A DNA stretch of 8,688 nucleotides from Acidimicrobiales bacterium. GTDB taxonomy: Bacteria > Actinomycetota > Acidimicrobiia > Acidimicrobiales > SZUA-35. The stretch lies in contig JABDJU010000281.1 of the NCBI GenBank assembly GCA_013003325.1, positions 1 through 8,688 on the forward strand, read 5' to 3'. Below, piece after piece: positions 1 through 6,251 of the stretch (positions are counted from its first letter, which is position 1; the number at the start of each line of letters is the position of its first letter). The translations under genes and the position numbers were made by a program. The notes below the pieces were generated by a model. The model ran no database searches, was not told where the DNA came from, and saw only the letters and a list, made by a program, of their open reading frames with translations.

Positions 1-851
1 TCGAGGCCGGCTACGACGTCACAGCTTTCGACATCGACGACCGGGCCCTCGCCGTCGCCGTTGAGGCCGGGGCCACCCCGGGATCCTCGGCCGTCGAAAT
101 CGCAGCCGATGTCGATCTGCTGCTCACATCGCTCCCCCGCCCAGATCATGTCGAAGCGGTCATGGGCGGTGCCGACGGTGCGCTGGCGGCGATGCAACCT
201 GGCTCGATATGGGTCGACCTCACCACCAACCGCACAACCCTTCTCGATGAACTTGCCGCCGCCGCTCCCGACGGGGTGGCCGCTGTCGACAGCCCGGTGA
301 CCGGCGCAGTGGATGGCGCCCGCACCGGAACCCTGACCCTCTTTCTGGGCGGCGACCCCGACAGCGTGGCGAGGGTGAAACCGGTGCTCGAACACATGGG
401 TCTCGTGATCGAGTGCGGGCCGCGGGGCACCGGCAACGTCACCAAACTGGTGACGAATCAACTGTGGTTCATTCATGCTGCGGCGCTGGCCGAAGGGTTC
501 GCCCTCGGGATGGCCAACGGCGTCTCACTCGACACCCTCTGGTACGCCATCAAGGAAAGCGTCGGTGACTCGTTCGTGGCTCGGCACGACGCCCCCAGCA
601 TCTTCGCCGGCCACTACGACCCGTCGTTCACACTCGGTCTATGCCTCAAGGATCTCGGCCTGGTCGAAGAACTCAGCACCAACGTCGGCACCCAACTCGA
701 CATGACCCGGCAGGCCCACGCCCAATTCGAGAAAGCGGCGGACCGATACGGGCCTGACAAGGGCGAGCTTCACGTGGCGAAACAGATCGAAGAGGACTCG
801 GGGATCGAGATGCGCCTGGCCGGCGATTGGATCCCGCACTGGGAAAGGTGA
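1..851 (+). CDS. NAD(P)-dependent beta-hydroxyacid dehydrogenase, 3-hydroxyisobutyrate dehydrogenase family (5' truncated)
   Basis: This gene enters from the left edge in frame 3 and shows 282 residues before TGA at 849-851; only about 15 N-terminal residues, including the GxGxxG start of the Rossmann fold, should be missing. The visible protein begins inside the first beta-alpha-beta unit (EAGYDVTAFD). An Asp at the end of beta-2 suggests NAD rather than NADP. The family substrate-binding motif DSPVTGAVDGARTGT lies at visible residues 96-110, the catalytic lysine is K148 in GNVTKLVTNQ, and the C-terminal KDLGL motif supplies K216/D217. Family members oxidise 3-hydroxy acids such as 3-hydroxyisobutyrate or reduce semialdehydes; some relatives are imine reductases, but the catalytic Lys here favours the hydroxyacid type. 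The exact substrate is unknown. An oxygenase gene follows after 5 nt, so the two are probably one transcription unit. An internal ATG at 162 is not the true start, because conserved fold lies upstream of it. Confidence 0.9.
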   Translation, partial: EAGYDVTAFDIDDRALAVAVEAGATPGSSAVEIAADVDLLLTSLPRPDHVEAVMGGADGALAAMQPGSIWVDLTTNRTTLLDELAAAAPDGVAAVDSPVTGAVDGARTGTLTLFLGGDPDSVARVKPVLEHMGLVIECGPRGTGNVTKLVTNQLWFIHAAALAEGFALGMANGVSLDTLWYAIKESVGDSFVARHDAPSIFAGHYDPSFTLGLCLKDLGLVEELSTNVGTQLDMTRQAHAQFEKAADRYGPDKGELHVAKQIEEDSGIEMRLAGDWIPHWER

Positions 852-852
852 G
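845..852 (+). promoter_or_regulatory. Ribosome binding site of the Fe(II)/2OG oxygenase gene
   Basis: AAGGTGAG overlaps the stop codon of the preceding dehydrogenase and sits 4 nt before the ATG at 857. It supports that ATG over an in-frame ATG at 827, which would add ten residues overlapping the dehydrogenase. Confidence 0.6.
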
Positions 853-856
853 ACCG

Positions 857-1735
857 ATGTCAGCAACGACCGCTCCGACCTACACGATTGACGACTTGGT
901 CGATCTCGACGCCTACCCGCTGCACGAGCCGGAATCGGCCGGCTACCGGGCTGCGGTGGACCGGGCCCGCCGCCAATTGGCCGACACCGGTTGCGCCCTG
1001 AACAAAGACTTCGTCCGGCCCGACGCCGTTGCGGTATTGGCGGCCGAGATCGAGGCCAACAAACCCGATACCCATTTCTCGGTTCAGAACATGAACCCGT
1101 ACTTTCACACCACGATGAACCCTGACTTCCCGCTCGATCACCCGGTGAACACCTTCATCGAACGATCGAGCGGCTTCATTCCGGGAGACTCGTGGGCACC
1201 GGGCTGTGCCAACGACGTGCTATTCCGAGCGCCCGAGGTCGCTCGCTTCTTGGCCGACTGTCTGAGCATTCCAGCCCTCTACTGCTACGCCGACCCGTTG
1301 GCCGGGCTCACATCCAACATCCTCGATCCCGGGCAGCAGTTCACGTGGCACTTCGATACCAACGACTTCGCCGTCACCGTGCTGGTGCAGGAGGCCGATG
1401 AAGGCGGGCTGTTCGAATACGTGCCAGATATTCGAACCGCCGACGACGAAGGGTTCGATCGCATCGCTGCGGTTCTTGCCGACCGCGGTGAGGGTGTGGT
1501 GACCCTCGACCTGCGACCCGGCGACCTTCAGATCTTCAAGGGCCGCTATTCACTTCACCGTGTGACGAGGGTGTCACAGCATTCGCTACCCCGGCATGCG
1601 GCAATCTTCGCCTACACCGAACACGACAACGTGATCGGCCGGGTCGAACGAACCCAGCAACTTTTTGGACGGGTACTGCCCGAACACATCGCCGCCGAAG
1701 AGTCCCGGGTGCGGGGCGACGCCCTGCTCGACTAG
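857..1735 (+). CDS. Fe(II)/2-oxoglutarate-dependent oxygenase, BesD/HalD-like family with HxD iron site
   Basis: A 292-residue soluble protein with a cupin-fold oxygenase core. The proximal iron ligands are H165 and D167 in WHFDTNDFAVTVLVQ, and the distal ligand is H234 in GRYSLHRVTRV. R246, twelve residues further on, is the likely salt-bridge partner of 2-oxoglutarate. The layout (a CYADPL segment, then the iron motif, then LFEYVPDIRTADDEGFD, then a GDLQIFKGRYSLHR block) resembles the family that includes the free-amino-acid radical halogenases BesD and HalD; this is recognised from memory, not from a search. Those halogenases replace the Asp/Glu ligand with Gly to make room for chloride. 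Here Asp is kept, so hydroxylation of a small substrate, possibly an amino acid, is the better prediction. It lies 5 nt downstream of a hydroxyacid dehydrogenase gene, which could act on a hydroxylated product. No signal peptide or membrane segment is visible, so it should be cytoplasmic. Confidence 0.8.
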   Translation: MSATTAPTYTIDDLVDLDAYPLHEPESAGYRAAVDRARRQLADTGCALNKDFVRPDAVAVLAAEIEANKPDTHFSVQNMNPYFHTTMNPDFPLDHPVNTFIERSSGFIPGDSWAPGCANDVLFRAPEVARFLADCLSIPALYCYADPLAGLTSNILDPGQQFTWHFDTNDFAVTVLVQEADEGGLFEYVPDIRTADDEGFDRIAAVLADRGEGVVTLDLRPGDLQIFKGRYSLHRVTRVSQHSLPRHAAIFAYTEHDNVIGRVERTQQLFGRVLPEHIAAEESRVRGDALLD

Positions 1736-1749
1736 CCCGGGTCGCCCAA

Positions 1750-1850
1750 CTGTCGTCGCGCCAACACATCCCACCGTTCTGTCGTCGGGCGAGCACGCCA
1801 GGCGTTTCCGCCCGACGATTTTTGGGGGGAATGTGCTGGGGTGACGACAG
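1750..1850. repeat. 101-bp imperfect palindrome in the convergent intergenic gap
   Basis: Three nested inverted-repeat pairs share one centre at base 1800: CTGTCGTC (1750-1757) with GACGACAG (1843-1850); TCGTCGGGCG (1782-1791) with CGCCCGACGA (1809-1818); and ACGCC (1795-1799) with GGCGT (1801-1805). Between them CCAACACAT (1761-1769) faces ATGTGCTGG (1831-1839) with one mismatch. By hand count about 36 of 50 arm positions pair. CTGTCGTCG also occurs as a direct repeat (1750-1758 and 1779-1787), so alternative pairings are possible. It fills nearly the whole gap between two convergent genes. It may be a bidirectional terminator, or a copy of a mobile or REP-like palindromic repeat; the sequence alone does not decide. 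Confidence 0.7.
1782..1823 (+). terminator. Probable Rho-independent terminator of the dehydrogenase-oxygenase unit
   Basis: A perfect 10-bp GC-rich stem (1782-1791 with 1809-1818) is followed directly by a T5 run at 1819-1823, 46 nt after the oxygenase stop codon. The 17-nt loop contains a further ACGCC/GGCGT pairing. The T run follows the hairpin only in the plus direction. In the minus direction the same hairpin lies downstream of ccmI but has no T run, so it would terminate the ccm operon less well. Confidence 0.65.
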
Positions 1851-1862
1851 AAGGATGAGTGA

Positions 1863-2585
1863 TCAGCAGCCGAGGCGTTCGATCACCGGCGCCGTGAGTT
1901 GAAGGATCTGGGCCGGCGGGTTGAGGTCGACCAGCACGTCGGCATCATCGCAGGCCAGCTCGACTCGGCCCAATCGTTCGAGCACGATCATTCGAAACGC
2001 CCTCGCATCCACGTATGTGGGATCGGCCTCGACCGCGCTGTCGAGGTTCACCCCAGCCGCCGCCAGGAGCTCGGCAGCGGCGTCGTCTTGCCCGGCGGCC
2101 TGAGCCGACCCCGATGCCAGCACCCCATACCAACCCCGGTAGGCCAGCGCCTGGGCGTTGTCGGGGTCGCGCTCCAACACGTCGTCGAAGCATTCGAAAC
2201 TGGCGAGCAGCTCGCCTTCGGCACCGAGGGTCTGGCACCGGAACACCTGCTGGCGGGGGCTCTCGTCGATCGAACCGGTGATGTTGTCGTCCACGCCCCG
2301 CTCGCCGGCGAACCGGGCCAACAGCAGCCCACTAGCGATCCCGAAGGCGATCAACCCCACGACCCATCCGGCCCGACCGATACCCGACCGGGCAGCCGGC
2401 GTGGTCTGGTCGGTTTCGAGACCGCGCAGCCGTCGCTCGACCCGGGCGGCCCGCACCGTGTAGTCGGCCTTGAGCTGTTCGAAGCTCTCCTGATCGATCT
2501 CACCGGCGGCCAACTCGTCGTCGAGACCGTCGAGCGAATCGAGCAAGAACTTCTGTTCCGCCTCGAGTGAGGCTCGATCAGTCAC
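1863..2585 (-). CDS. ccmI: CcmI-like TPR protein of cytochrome c maturation
   Basis: A 240-residue last gene of the ccm operon. Residues 1-60 are cytoplasmic, charged and probably coiled-coil; the stretch around LDDELAAGEIDQESFEQLK resembles the cytoplasmic loop of classical CcmI. One membrane segment follows at about 72-91, then a C-terminal domain outside the membrane with about two TPR-like helical pairs (about 127-165 and 178-207, each with a DP turn). CcmI chaperones apocytochrome c to the CcmF/CcmH ligation complex. Classical CcmI has two membrane segments before its TPR part and is longer, so this is a compact form lacking the first segment. I chose the GTG at 2585: it overlaps the ccmH stop in an 8-nt GTGACTGA junction. 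An in-frame ATG at 2651 would overlap ccmH by 74 nt and add a Pro-rich tail without family features. The Shine-Dalgarno signal is weak, so translation probably depends on coupling to ccmH. The product is identified mainly by context and topology. Confidence 0.75.
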   Translation of the reverse strand: MTDRASLEAEQKFLLDSLDGLDDELAAGEIDQESFEQLKADYTVRAARVERRLRGLETDQTTPAARSGIGRAGWVVGLIAFGIASGLLLARFAGERGVDDNITGSIDESPRQQVFRCQTLGAEGELLASFECFDDVLERDPDNAQALAYRGWYGVLASGSAQAAGQDDAAAELLAAAGVNLDSAVEADPTYVDARAFRMIVLERLGRVELACDDADVLVDLNPPAQILQLTAPVIERLGC

Positions 2586-3042
2586 GTTCCCGCCGGAGCT
2601 CAGCGACCAACCGTTCGTCGGCGGCGGTGGGTGCGGCCACCGTTCGGCCACGGGTCAGCGACGCGATCACGATGCCGGCCCCGCCGGCCAGCACGACGAC
2701 GGGCAGCACCCACACCAATGTGGCAACGCCCGACGAGGGCGGGTTCAGCAGCACTTCGGTGCCATAGCTCTGAACCAACGCATCGCGTATCTCGGTATCG
2801 CTCGAACCGGCGGCAACCTCGTCGCGAATGAACTGGCGGATCGTTGCGGCAACGGCGGCATTCGACTCGGCGACGCTCTGCCCGTCGCAGGTTGGGCAGG
2901 CGAACTGATCGTTCAAGATCTCGGCCCGCTCGCCGTCATTCACCGCCCCGCCTCCGGCAAAACTGGCGACGGAAATCAACGCCACCAGCGACACCACAAT
3001 GAAGACCCACGCCTCGACACTGCCCGGAGCGAACCGCCTCAC
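2578..3042 (-). CDS. ccmH: CcmH/CycL-type thiol oxidoreductase of cytochrome c maturation
   Basis: A 154-residue membrane protein with an N-terminal signal/anchor (about 11-31), a short periplasmic-side helical domain and a C-terminal membrane segment (about 107-128). The family hallmark is at 48-61: ACPTCDGQSVAESNA, with redox cysteines C49 and C52. The later YGTEVLLNPPSSG (93-105) matches the conserved element before the last membrane helix. CcmH reduces or resolves disulfides at the heme-binding CxxC of apocytochrome c together with CcmG, and joins CcmF and CcmI in the ligation complex. The usual LRCxxC signature is altered here to FACPTC, so the conserved Arg is absent. The GTG start overlaps the ccmG stop as GTGA, with AGGAG 8 nt upstream. 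In E. coli CcmH and CcmI are fused; here they are separate genes. Confidence 0.93.
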   Translation of the reverse strand: MRRFAPGSVEAWVFIVVSLVALISVASFAGGGAVNDGERAEILNDQFACPTCDGQSVAESNAAVAATIRQFIRDEVAAGSSDTEIRDALVQSYGTEVLLNPPSSGVATLVWVLPVVVLAGGAGIVIASLTRGRTVAAPTAADERLVAELRRERD

Positions 3043-3647
3043 GATGTGAGCTCCTGGATGGTGTCTTGTACCTCGCTGGCGGTGAGCCCACCGATGTAGT
3101 GCTCCACGACCAGCCCGCTCGGAGCCACCAGAAAAGATTCGGGAATCTGGGCGATCTGGAAGTCGATCGCCGAGCGCGGGCTCCGCAGGACCGGCCAGCT
3201 GCCGCCCCGCTCAGCGAAGAACTCGGTGATCGCCTCGGTGTCGGGGTCGTCGAACACCACCGCCACGATGCCGAGGTTGTTCGCCGCCCCCCACGCCTCC
3301 AGCTCGACCAGCTCGGGATGTTCCACGATGCAACCGACACACCACGTGGCGAAGAAGTTGATGAGCGTCCACTCGCCGGCCTTGGCATCGATGCTGTACG
3401 CGATCGGCTCGCCGACGTCGTTGACCGAGCTGCCAGGAACGATCGGCATGCCCTGAACCAGCGGCACCCGTTTGCCGAGGGTGTTGTTCGGCTCGGCTCC
3501 CAGATCGCTTCCCCCGAGGGCCAGGAGCCCGATCAGTCCGACGACAACCACGGCGATCACCGCCGCCGCCAGCCTGATCGGACTGGTAGCGGCCGGTTCC
3601 TCGGCCTCCGGAATGGGCCCATCGGGCTGCTCCATCGGTGCGGTCAT
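3039..3647 (-). CDS. ccmG: CcmG/DsbE thioredoxin-like thiol-disulfide oxidoreductase
   Basis: A 202-residue membrane-anchored thioredoxin-fold protein. An acidic, Pro-rich cytoplasmic tail of about 24 residues precedes one membrane anchor (about 25-45). The thioredoxin domain then has the active site WCVGC (102-106, cysteines C103 and C106) after the INFFAT strand, and the cis-proline P169 in QIPESFLV, close to the PETFLI pattern of CcmG. The protein acts outside the cytoplasmic membrane as a reductant that keeps apocytochrome c CxxCH cysteines, or CcmH, reduced; electrons normally come from CcdA or DsbD, neither of which is in this window. The ATG at 3647 overlaps the ccmF stop as ATGA, with GAGG 9 nt upstream. 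Position between ccmF and ccmH separates it from general TlpA/ResA-like thioredoxins. Confidence 0.93.
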   Translation of the reverse strand: MTAPMEQPDGPIPEAEEPAATSPIRLAAAVIAVVVVGLIGLLALGGSDLGAEPNNTLGKRVPLVQGMPIVPGSSVNDVGEPIAYSIDAKAGEWTLINFFATWCVGCIVEHPELVELEAWGAANNLGIVAVVFDDPDTEAITEFFAERGGSWPVLRSPRSAIDFQIAQIPESFLVAPSGLVVEHYIGGLTASEVQDTIQELTS

Positions 3648-5641
3648 GGGTTCAAGCCTCGCAGCCGGCTGAACGCCGACACCCGCACCTTCGTTGGCGT
3701 CCCCTCGCCCGCTCCAACCTCGTGAGCCGACTGACCCCGAGTCTTACGCCTCGAACCCGGTATGACCGCCAGCAAGGTGCCCAGACCCATCAGGATGCCC
3801 CCGGCCCATATCCAGGTGATCAGCGGACGCACGATCACCCGCAACCGGATCGGTCCATCGGGCACAGGTGGCACGTCGTCGAGAACCAGATACAGGTCTT
3901 CTGTGAACCCGGGCCGGACCGACGGCGTGCCGACCACAATCCCCTGCTGGGTGTAGCGGGTGCGGGCCGGCTCGTACACCTGGCCACCGTCGATCGCCAC
4001 GCGGGCGTAGGTGCGATCGCGCCGGCTGGTGCGATCGGCGGCCAGACCCTCATAGGTGAAGCTGTGCTCCTCGACGAAGACCGTGTCACCGGGCTCCATC
4101 GTGAAGATCCGATCGGTCTTGTAGCTTTCGCTCGCCGCCACACCCATGGCCAGGATGATCACACCGAGGTGTACGACCATGCCCCCGTTGGACCGACCGA
4201 TGAGGCCACCTACACCCTGCCGACGCACGGACAAAACGATGTGGCGCAGCGCCGATCCGCCGGCAAATCCGGCCAGCGCAAAGGTGATCACGGGCCAGAA
4301 CCCGCGAGCTCCGACGAGGACGGCGAAGGCCGTCACCCCGACGGCCCCAACGGCGGGCCAAAACAGCCGGGTGCTCAGAAGCTCGGTGCTGGCTTTGCGC
4401 CACGGAAGCACCGGCGCCACCGCCATGAGGAACAGGGTGACGATGGCGATCGGGCGGCCCAGCGAATCGAAATAGGGACGGCCGATGGTCAGTCGCGATC
4501 CGTCGATGGCTTCGGCGAGTAGCGGGAACACGGTGCCGAGCAACACGACGAAGGCCATGGCTCCGAACAACACGTTGTTGGCCAGGAAGCCGGCTTCCCT
4601 GCTCAAGGGTGAATCGATAGCCCCCGGCGAGCGCAATCGATCACCCCGCCAACCGATCAGACCGACCGACCCAAGCGTGATCACGGCGAAGAACGTGAGC
4701 AGCCACGGCCCGACCTCCCCGTCGGCGAAGGCGTGCACGCTGTCGATGACGCCCGAGCGGGTGAGAAAGGTGCCCAGGATGGTGAGGGCGAACGTGGCGC
4801 ACACCAGCGACAGGTTCCAGACCCGCAGCATGCCACGTCGTTCCTGCACCATCACCGAGTGCAGGTAGGCGGTGCCGGTGAGCCACGGCAGCAGCGAGGC
4901 GTTCTCGACCGGATCCCAGGCCCAGTAGCCACCCCAACCCAGAACCTCGTAGCTCCACCAGGCGCCCAGCACGATGCCGAAGGTGAGGAACCCCCAGGCG
5001 ATCACGGTCCAGCGGCGGGTCTCCACCAGCCACCCCTCGCCCAGGCGGCCCGTGATCAGCGCTGCGACGGCGAAGGCGAACGGCACCGAGAACCCGACGT
5101 AACCCAGATAGAGCATCGGTGGGTGAAAGGCGACCAGCACGTGATCCTGGAGCAGCGGGTTGGGTCCCCGGCCCACGAAGTCGGCGGCCACGGCCACCCG
5201 CTGGAACGGATTGGCGGGCAGCGTCATCAACCCGAAGAAGAAGCTGGAGATGCCAAGCAGCACCACCACGGCCCAACCGAAGAGCGGGTCGCGACGGCGG
5301 TCCGAGAACTTGCGCAGCACCGCTGCGATGTAGAGGCCGAGCACCAAGGCCCACAGGATCAGCGACCCTTCCAGCGCGCTCCACAGGGCGGCGAAGTTGT
5401 AGATCGGCGGCGTGGTCTCGCTGCCGACCTGTTGCACGAACGACACCGTGTAGTCGCGTCGGAACAGTGCGACCTCCATGACGGCGAAGGCGCCCAGGCC
5501 GGCCAGGGGCACCATCCAGGCGAACTGGATCATGGTGGCGGTGCGTTGACCCCGCACCAGCGCCACGACGCCGGTGATCATCCCGGCCACCGACGCCGTG
5601 AGGCCGAGGAGCACGAAGGCTGAACCGAATGCGGACAGCAC
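3644..5641 (-). CDS. ccmF: CcmF heme lyase, cytochrome c maturation
   Basis: A 665-residue polytopic membrane protein with about 14-15 hydrophobic segments, full length for the family. It ligates heme delivered by CcmE to apocytochrome c. The tryptophan-rich heme-handling motif is at 236-253 (WGGYWAWDPVENASLLPW). The four functionally important histidines are all present: H173 in FHPPMLYLGY, H261 in AYLHS, H303 in GVIDSVHAF and H491 in MVVHLGV. As I recall the E. coli literature, these are the same numbers reported for E. coli CcmF. A large extracytoplasmic domain (about 505-605) precedes the last membrane helix (about 608-627). The C-terminal tail (about 630-665) is basic. The GTG start at 5641 lies 9 nt after the ccmE stop, with AGGA 7 nt upstream; no upstream start is possible without running into ccmE. 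It is the largest gene of the operon. Confidence 0.98.
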   Translation of the reverse strand: MLSAFGSAFVLLGLTASVAGMITGVVALVRGQRTATMIQFAWMVPLAGLGAFAVMEVALFRRDYTVSFVQQVGSETTPPIYNFAALWSALEGSLILWALVLGLYIAAVLRKFSDRRRDPLFGWAVVVLLGISSFFFGLMTLPANPFQRVAVAADFVGRGPNPLLQDHVLVAFHPPMLYLGYVGFSVPFAFAVAALITGRLGEGWLVETRRWTVIAWGFLTFGIVLGAWWSYEVLGWGGYWAWDPVENASLLPWLTGTAYLHSVMVQERRGMLRVWNLSLVCATFALTILGTFLTRSGVIDSVHAFADGEVGPWLLTFFAVITLGSVGLIGWRGDRLRSPGAIDSPLSREAGFLANNVLFGAMAFVVLLGTVFPLLAEAIDGSRLTIGRPYFDSLGRPIAIVTLFLMAVAPVLPWRKASTELLSTRLFWPAVGAVGVTAFAVLVGARGFWPVITFALAGFAGGSALRHIVLSVRRQGVGGLIGRSNGGMVVHLGVIILAMGVAASESYKTDRIFTMEPGDTVFVEEHSFTYEGLAADRTSRRDRTYARVAIDGGQVYEPARTRYTQQGIVVGTPSVRPGFTEDLYLVLDDVPPVPDGPIRLRVIVRPLITWIWAGGILMGLGTLLAVIPGSRRKTRGQSAHEVGAGEGTPTKVRVSAFSRLRGLNP

Positions 5642-5650
5642 CGTCAGGTC

Positions 5651-6124
5651 CTACTGAGCGTCGAGTTCGTAGTCGAGCCGGGCGGGATTGTCTTCCACGT
5701 AGGACTCGTCGTGCTTCACGATGATCTGATCCGACTCGAATACATCGCCCGCCCAGTGGCCCTCGACCACCACCGGTTCCCCCAGGTCGAAAAGGTCGGA
5801 CGGCTCGGGCCCGACGTGACGGATCTGGGCGGTGGCGTCGTTGTAGGCGACGGTGAAGAGCAACGGGCCATCGACTGAGTCTGTCTCCTGTGACACGACG
5901 GTTCCTTGCATGCGGAATGTGCGCTCACCGAGGTCGTCGCGCTGTTCGATCGCCTCGTCGACGTTCAGAAAGAAGACGCGGGCGTTGGTGAGACCCTGAT
6001 AGAGCACGAAGGCCAGGGCCAGAGCGACGATGCCGCCTATGACCTTGTTGCGAATCGAACGACGGGGCCCACCCGACGGTTCAGCGCCATGATCGCGCGG
6101 GGAGAGGTCGAGCTCGCTACTCAA
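5651..6124 (-). CDS. ccmE: CcmE periplasmic heme chaperone
   Basis: A 157-residue protein with a cytoplasmic tail, one membrane anchor (about 27-44) and an OB-fold beta-barrel domain outside the membrane. Family elements include FRMQGTVV (70-77), LLFTVAYND (88-96), the LFDLGEPVVVEGHW region (111-124) and the heme-binding HDESY (138-142). H138 should bind heme covalently and Y142 should ligand the iron. CcmE receives heme from CcmC and passes it to CcmF. Some bacteria and archaea carry a Cys variant (CxxxY); this one keeps the classical His. The start appears to be TTG at 6124: it overlaps the ccmD stop in TTGAGTAG and has AGAGG 7 nt upstream, and no in-frame ATG exists before the anchor. Confidence 0.95.
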   Translation of the reverse strand: MSSELDLSPRDHGAEPSGGPRRSIRNKVIGGIVALALAFVLYQGLTNARVFFLNVDEAIEQRDDLGERTFRMQGTVVSQETDSVDGPLLFTVAYNDATAQIRHVGPEPSDLFDLGEPVVVEGHWAGDVFESDQIIVKHDESYVEDNPARLDYELDAQ

Positions 6125-6251
6125 GGAACGACCTCTTGTTCTCCGGAACGCGCTGGGCCATTGCGCGAATACGGCCCAGCAGCAGCACCACGTAGGTGGC
6201 CAGCGAACCGAACACGATCAGGTAGCCGGGGATCACGAATTCCCAATGCAT
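6117..6251 (-). CDS. ccmD: CcmD small membrane protein, cytochrome c maturation
   Basis: A 44-residue protein with one membrane helix (about 7-26) followed by a basic stretch GRIRAMAQR, the usual CcmD plan: a short, poorly conserved protein with an aromatic or Gly-Tyr start and a positive cytoplasmic tail. CcmD stabilises the CcmC-CcmE complex and is needed to release heme-loaded CcmE with CcmAB. The ATG at 6251 shares one base with the ccmC stop (TGATG), and GGGGAGAG lies just upstream. The reading frame remains open far upstream into ccmC, but that part is an antisense-like shadow and only these 44 codons have the right features. Identification rests on size, topology and position between ccmC and ccmE. 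Confidence 0.85.
   Translation of the reverse strand: MHWEFVIPGYLIVFGSLATYVVLLLGRIRAMAQRVPENKRSFLE
6132..6136 (-). promoter_or_regulatory. Ribosome binding site supporting the TTG start of ccmE
   Basis: AGAGG on the minus strand lies inside the 3' end of ccmD, 7 nt before the TTG at 6124. It is the main reason to accept the TTG, as no ATG or GTG is suitably placed before the CcmE membrane anchor. Confidence 0.55.

Noticed and set aside
857..1735. Calling the oxygenase a radical halogenase
   Set aside because: The HxD motif keeps the carboxylate ligand; known halogenases of this type have Gly or Ala there to bind chloride.
1899..2570. Plus-strand open frame of 223 codons opposite ccmI
   Set aside because: No domain pattern. 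The minus frame has a membrane segment, TPR-like helices and coupling to ccmH, so it is the real gene.
3638..4522. Long plus-strand open frame of 294 codons opposite ccmF
   Set aside because: It is antisense to a clear CcmF, is rich in His, Arg, Pro and Gly with no domain pattern, and is a typical GC-rich shadow frame.
4733..5623. Long plus-strand open frame of 296 codons opposite the N-terminal half of ccmF
   Set aside because: Low-complexity His/Gln/Gly/Glu-rich translation opposite strongly conserved CcmF motifs; no ribosome site or known fold seen.
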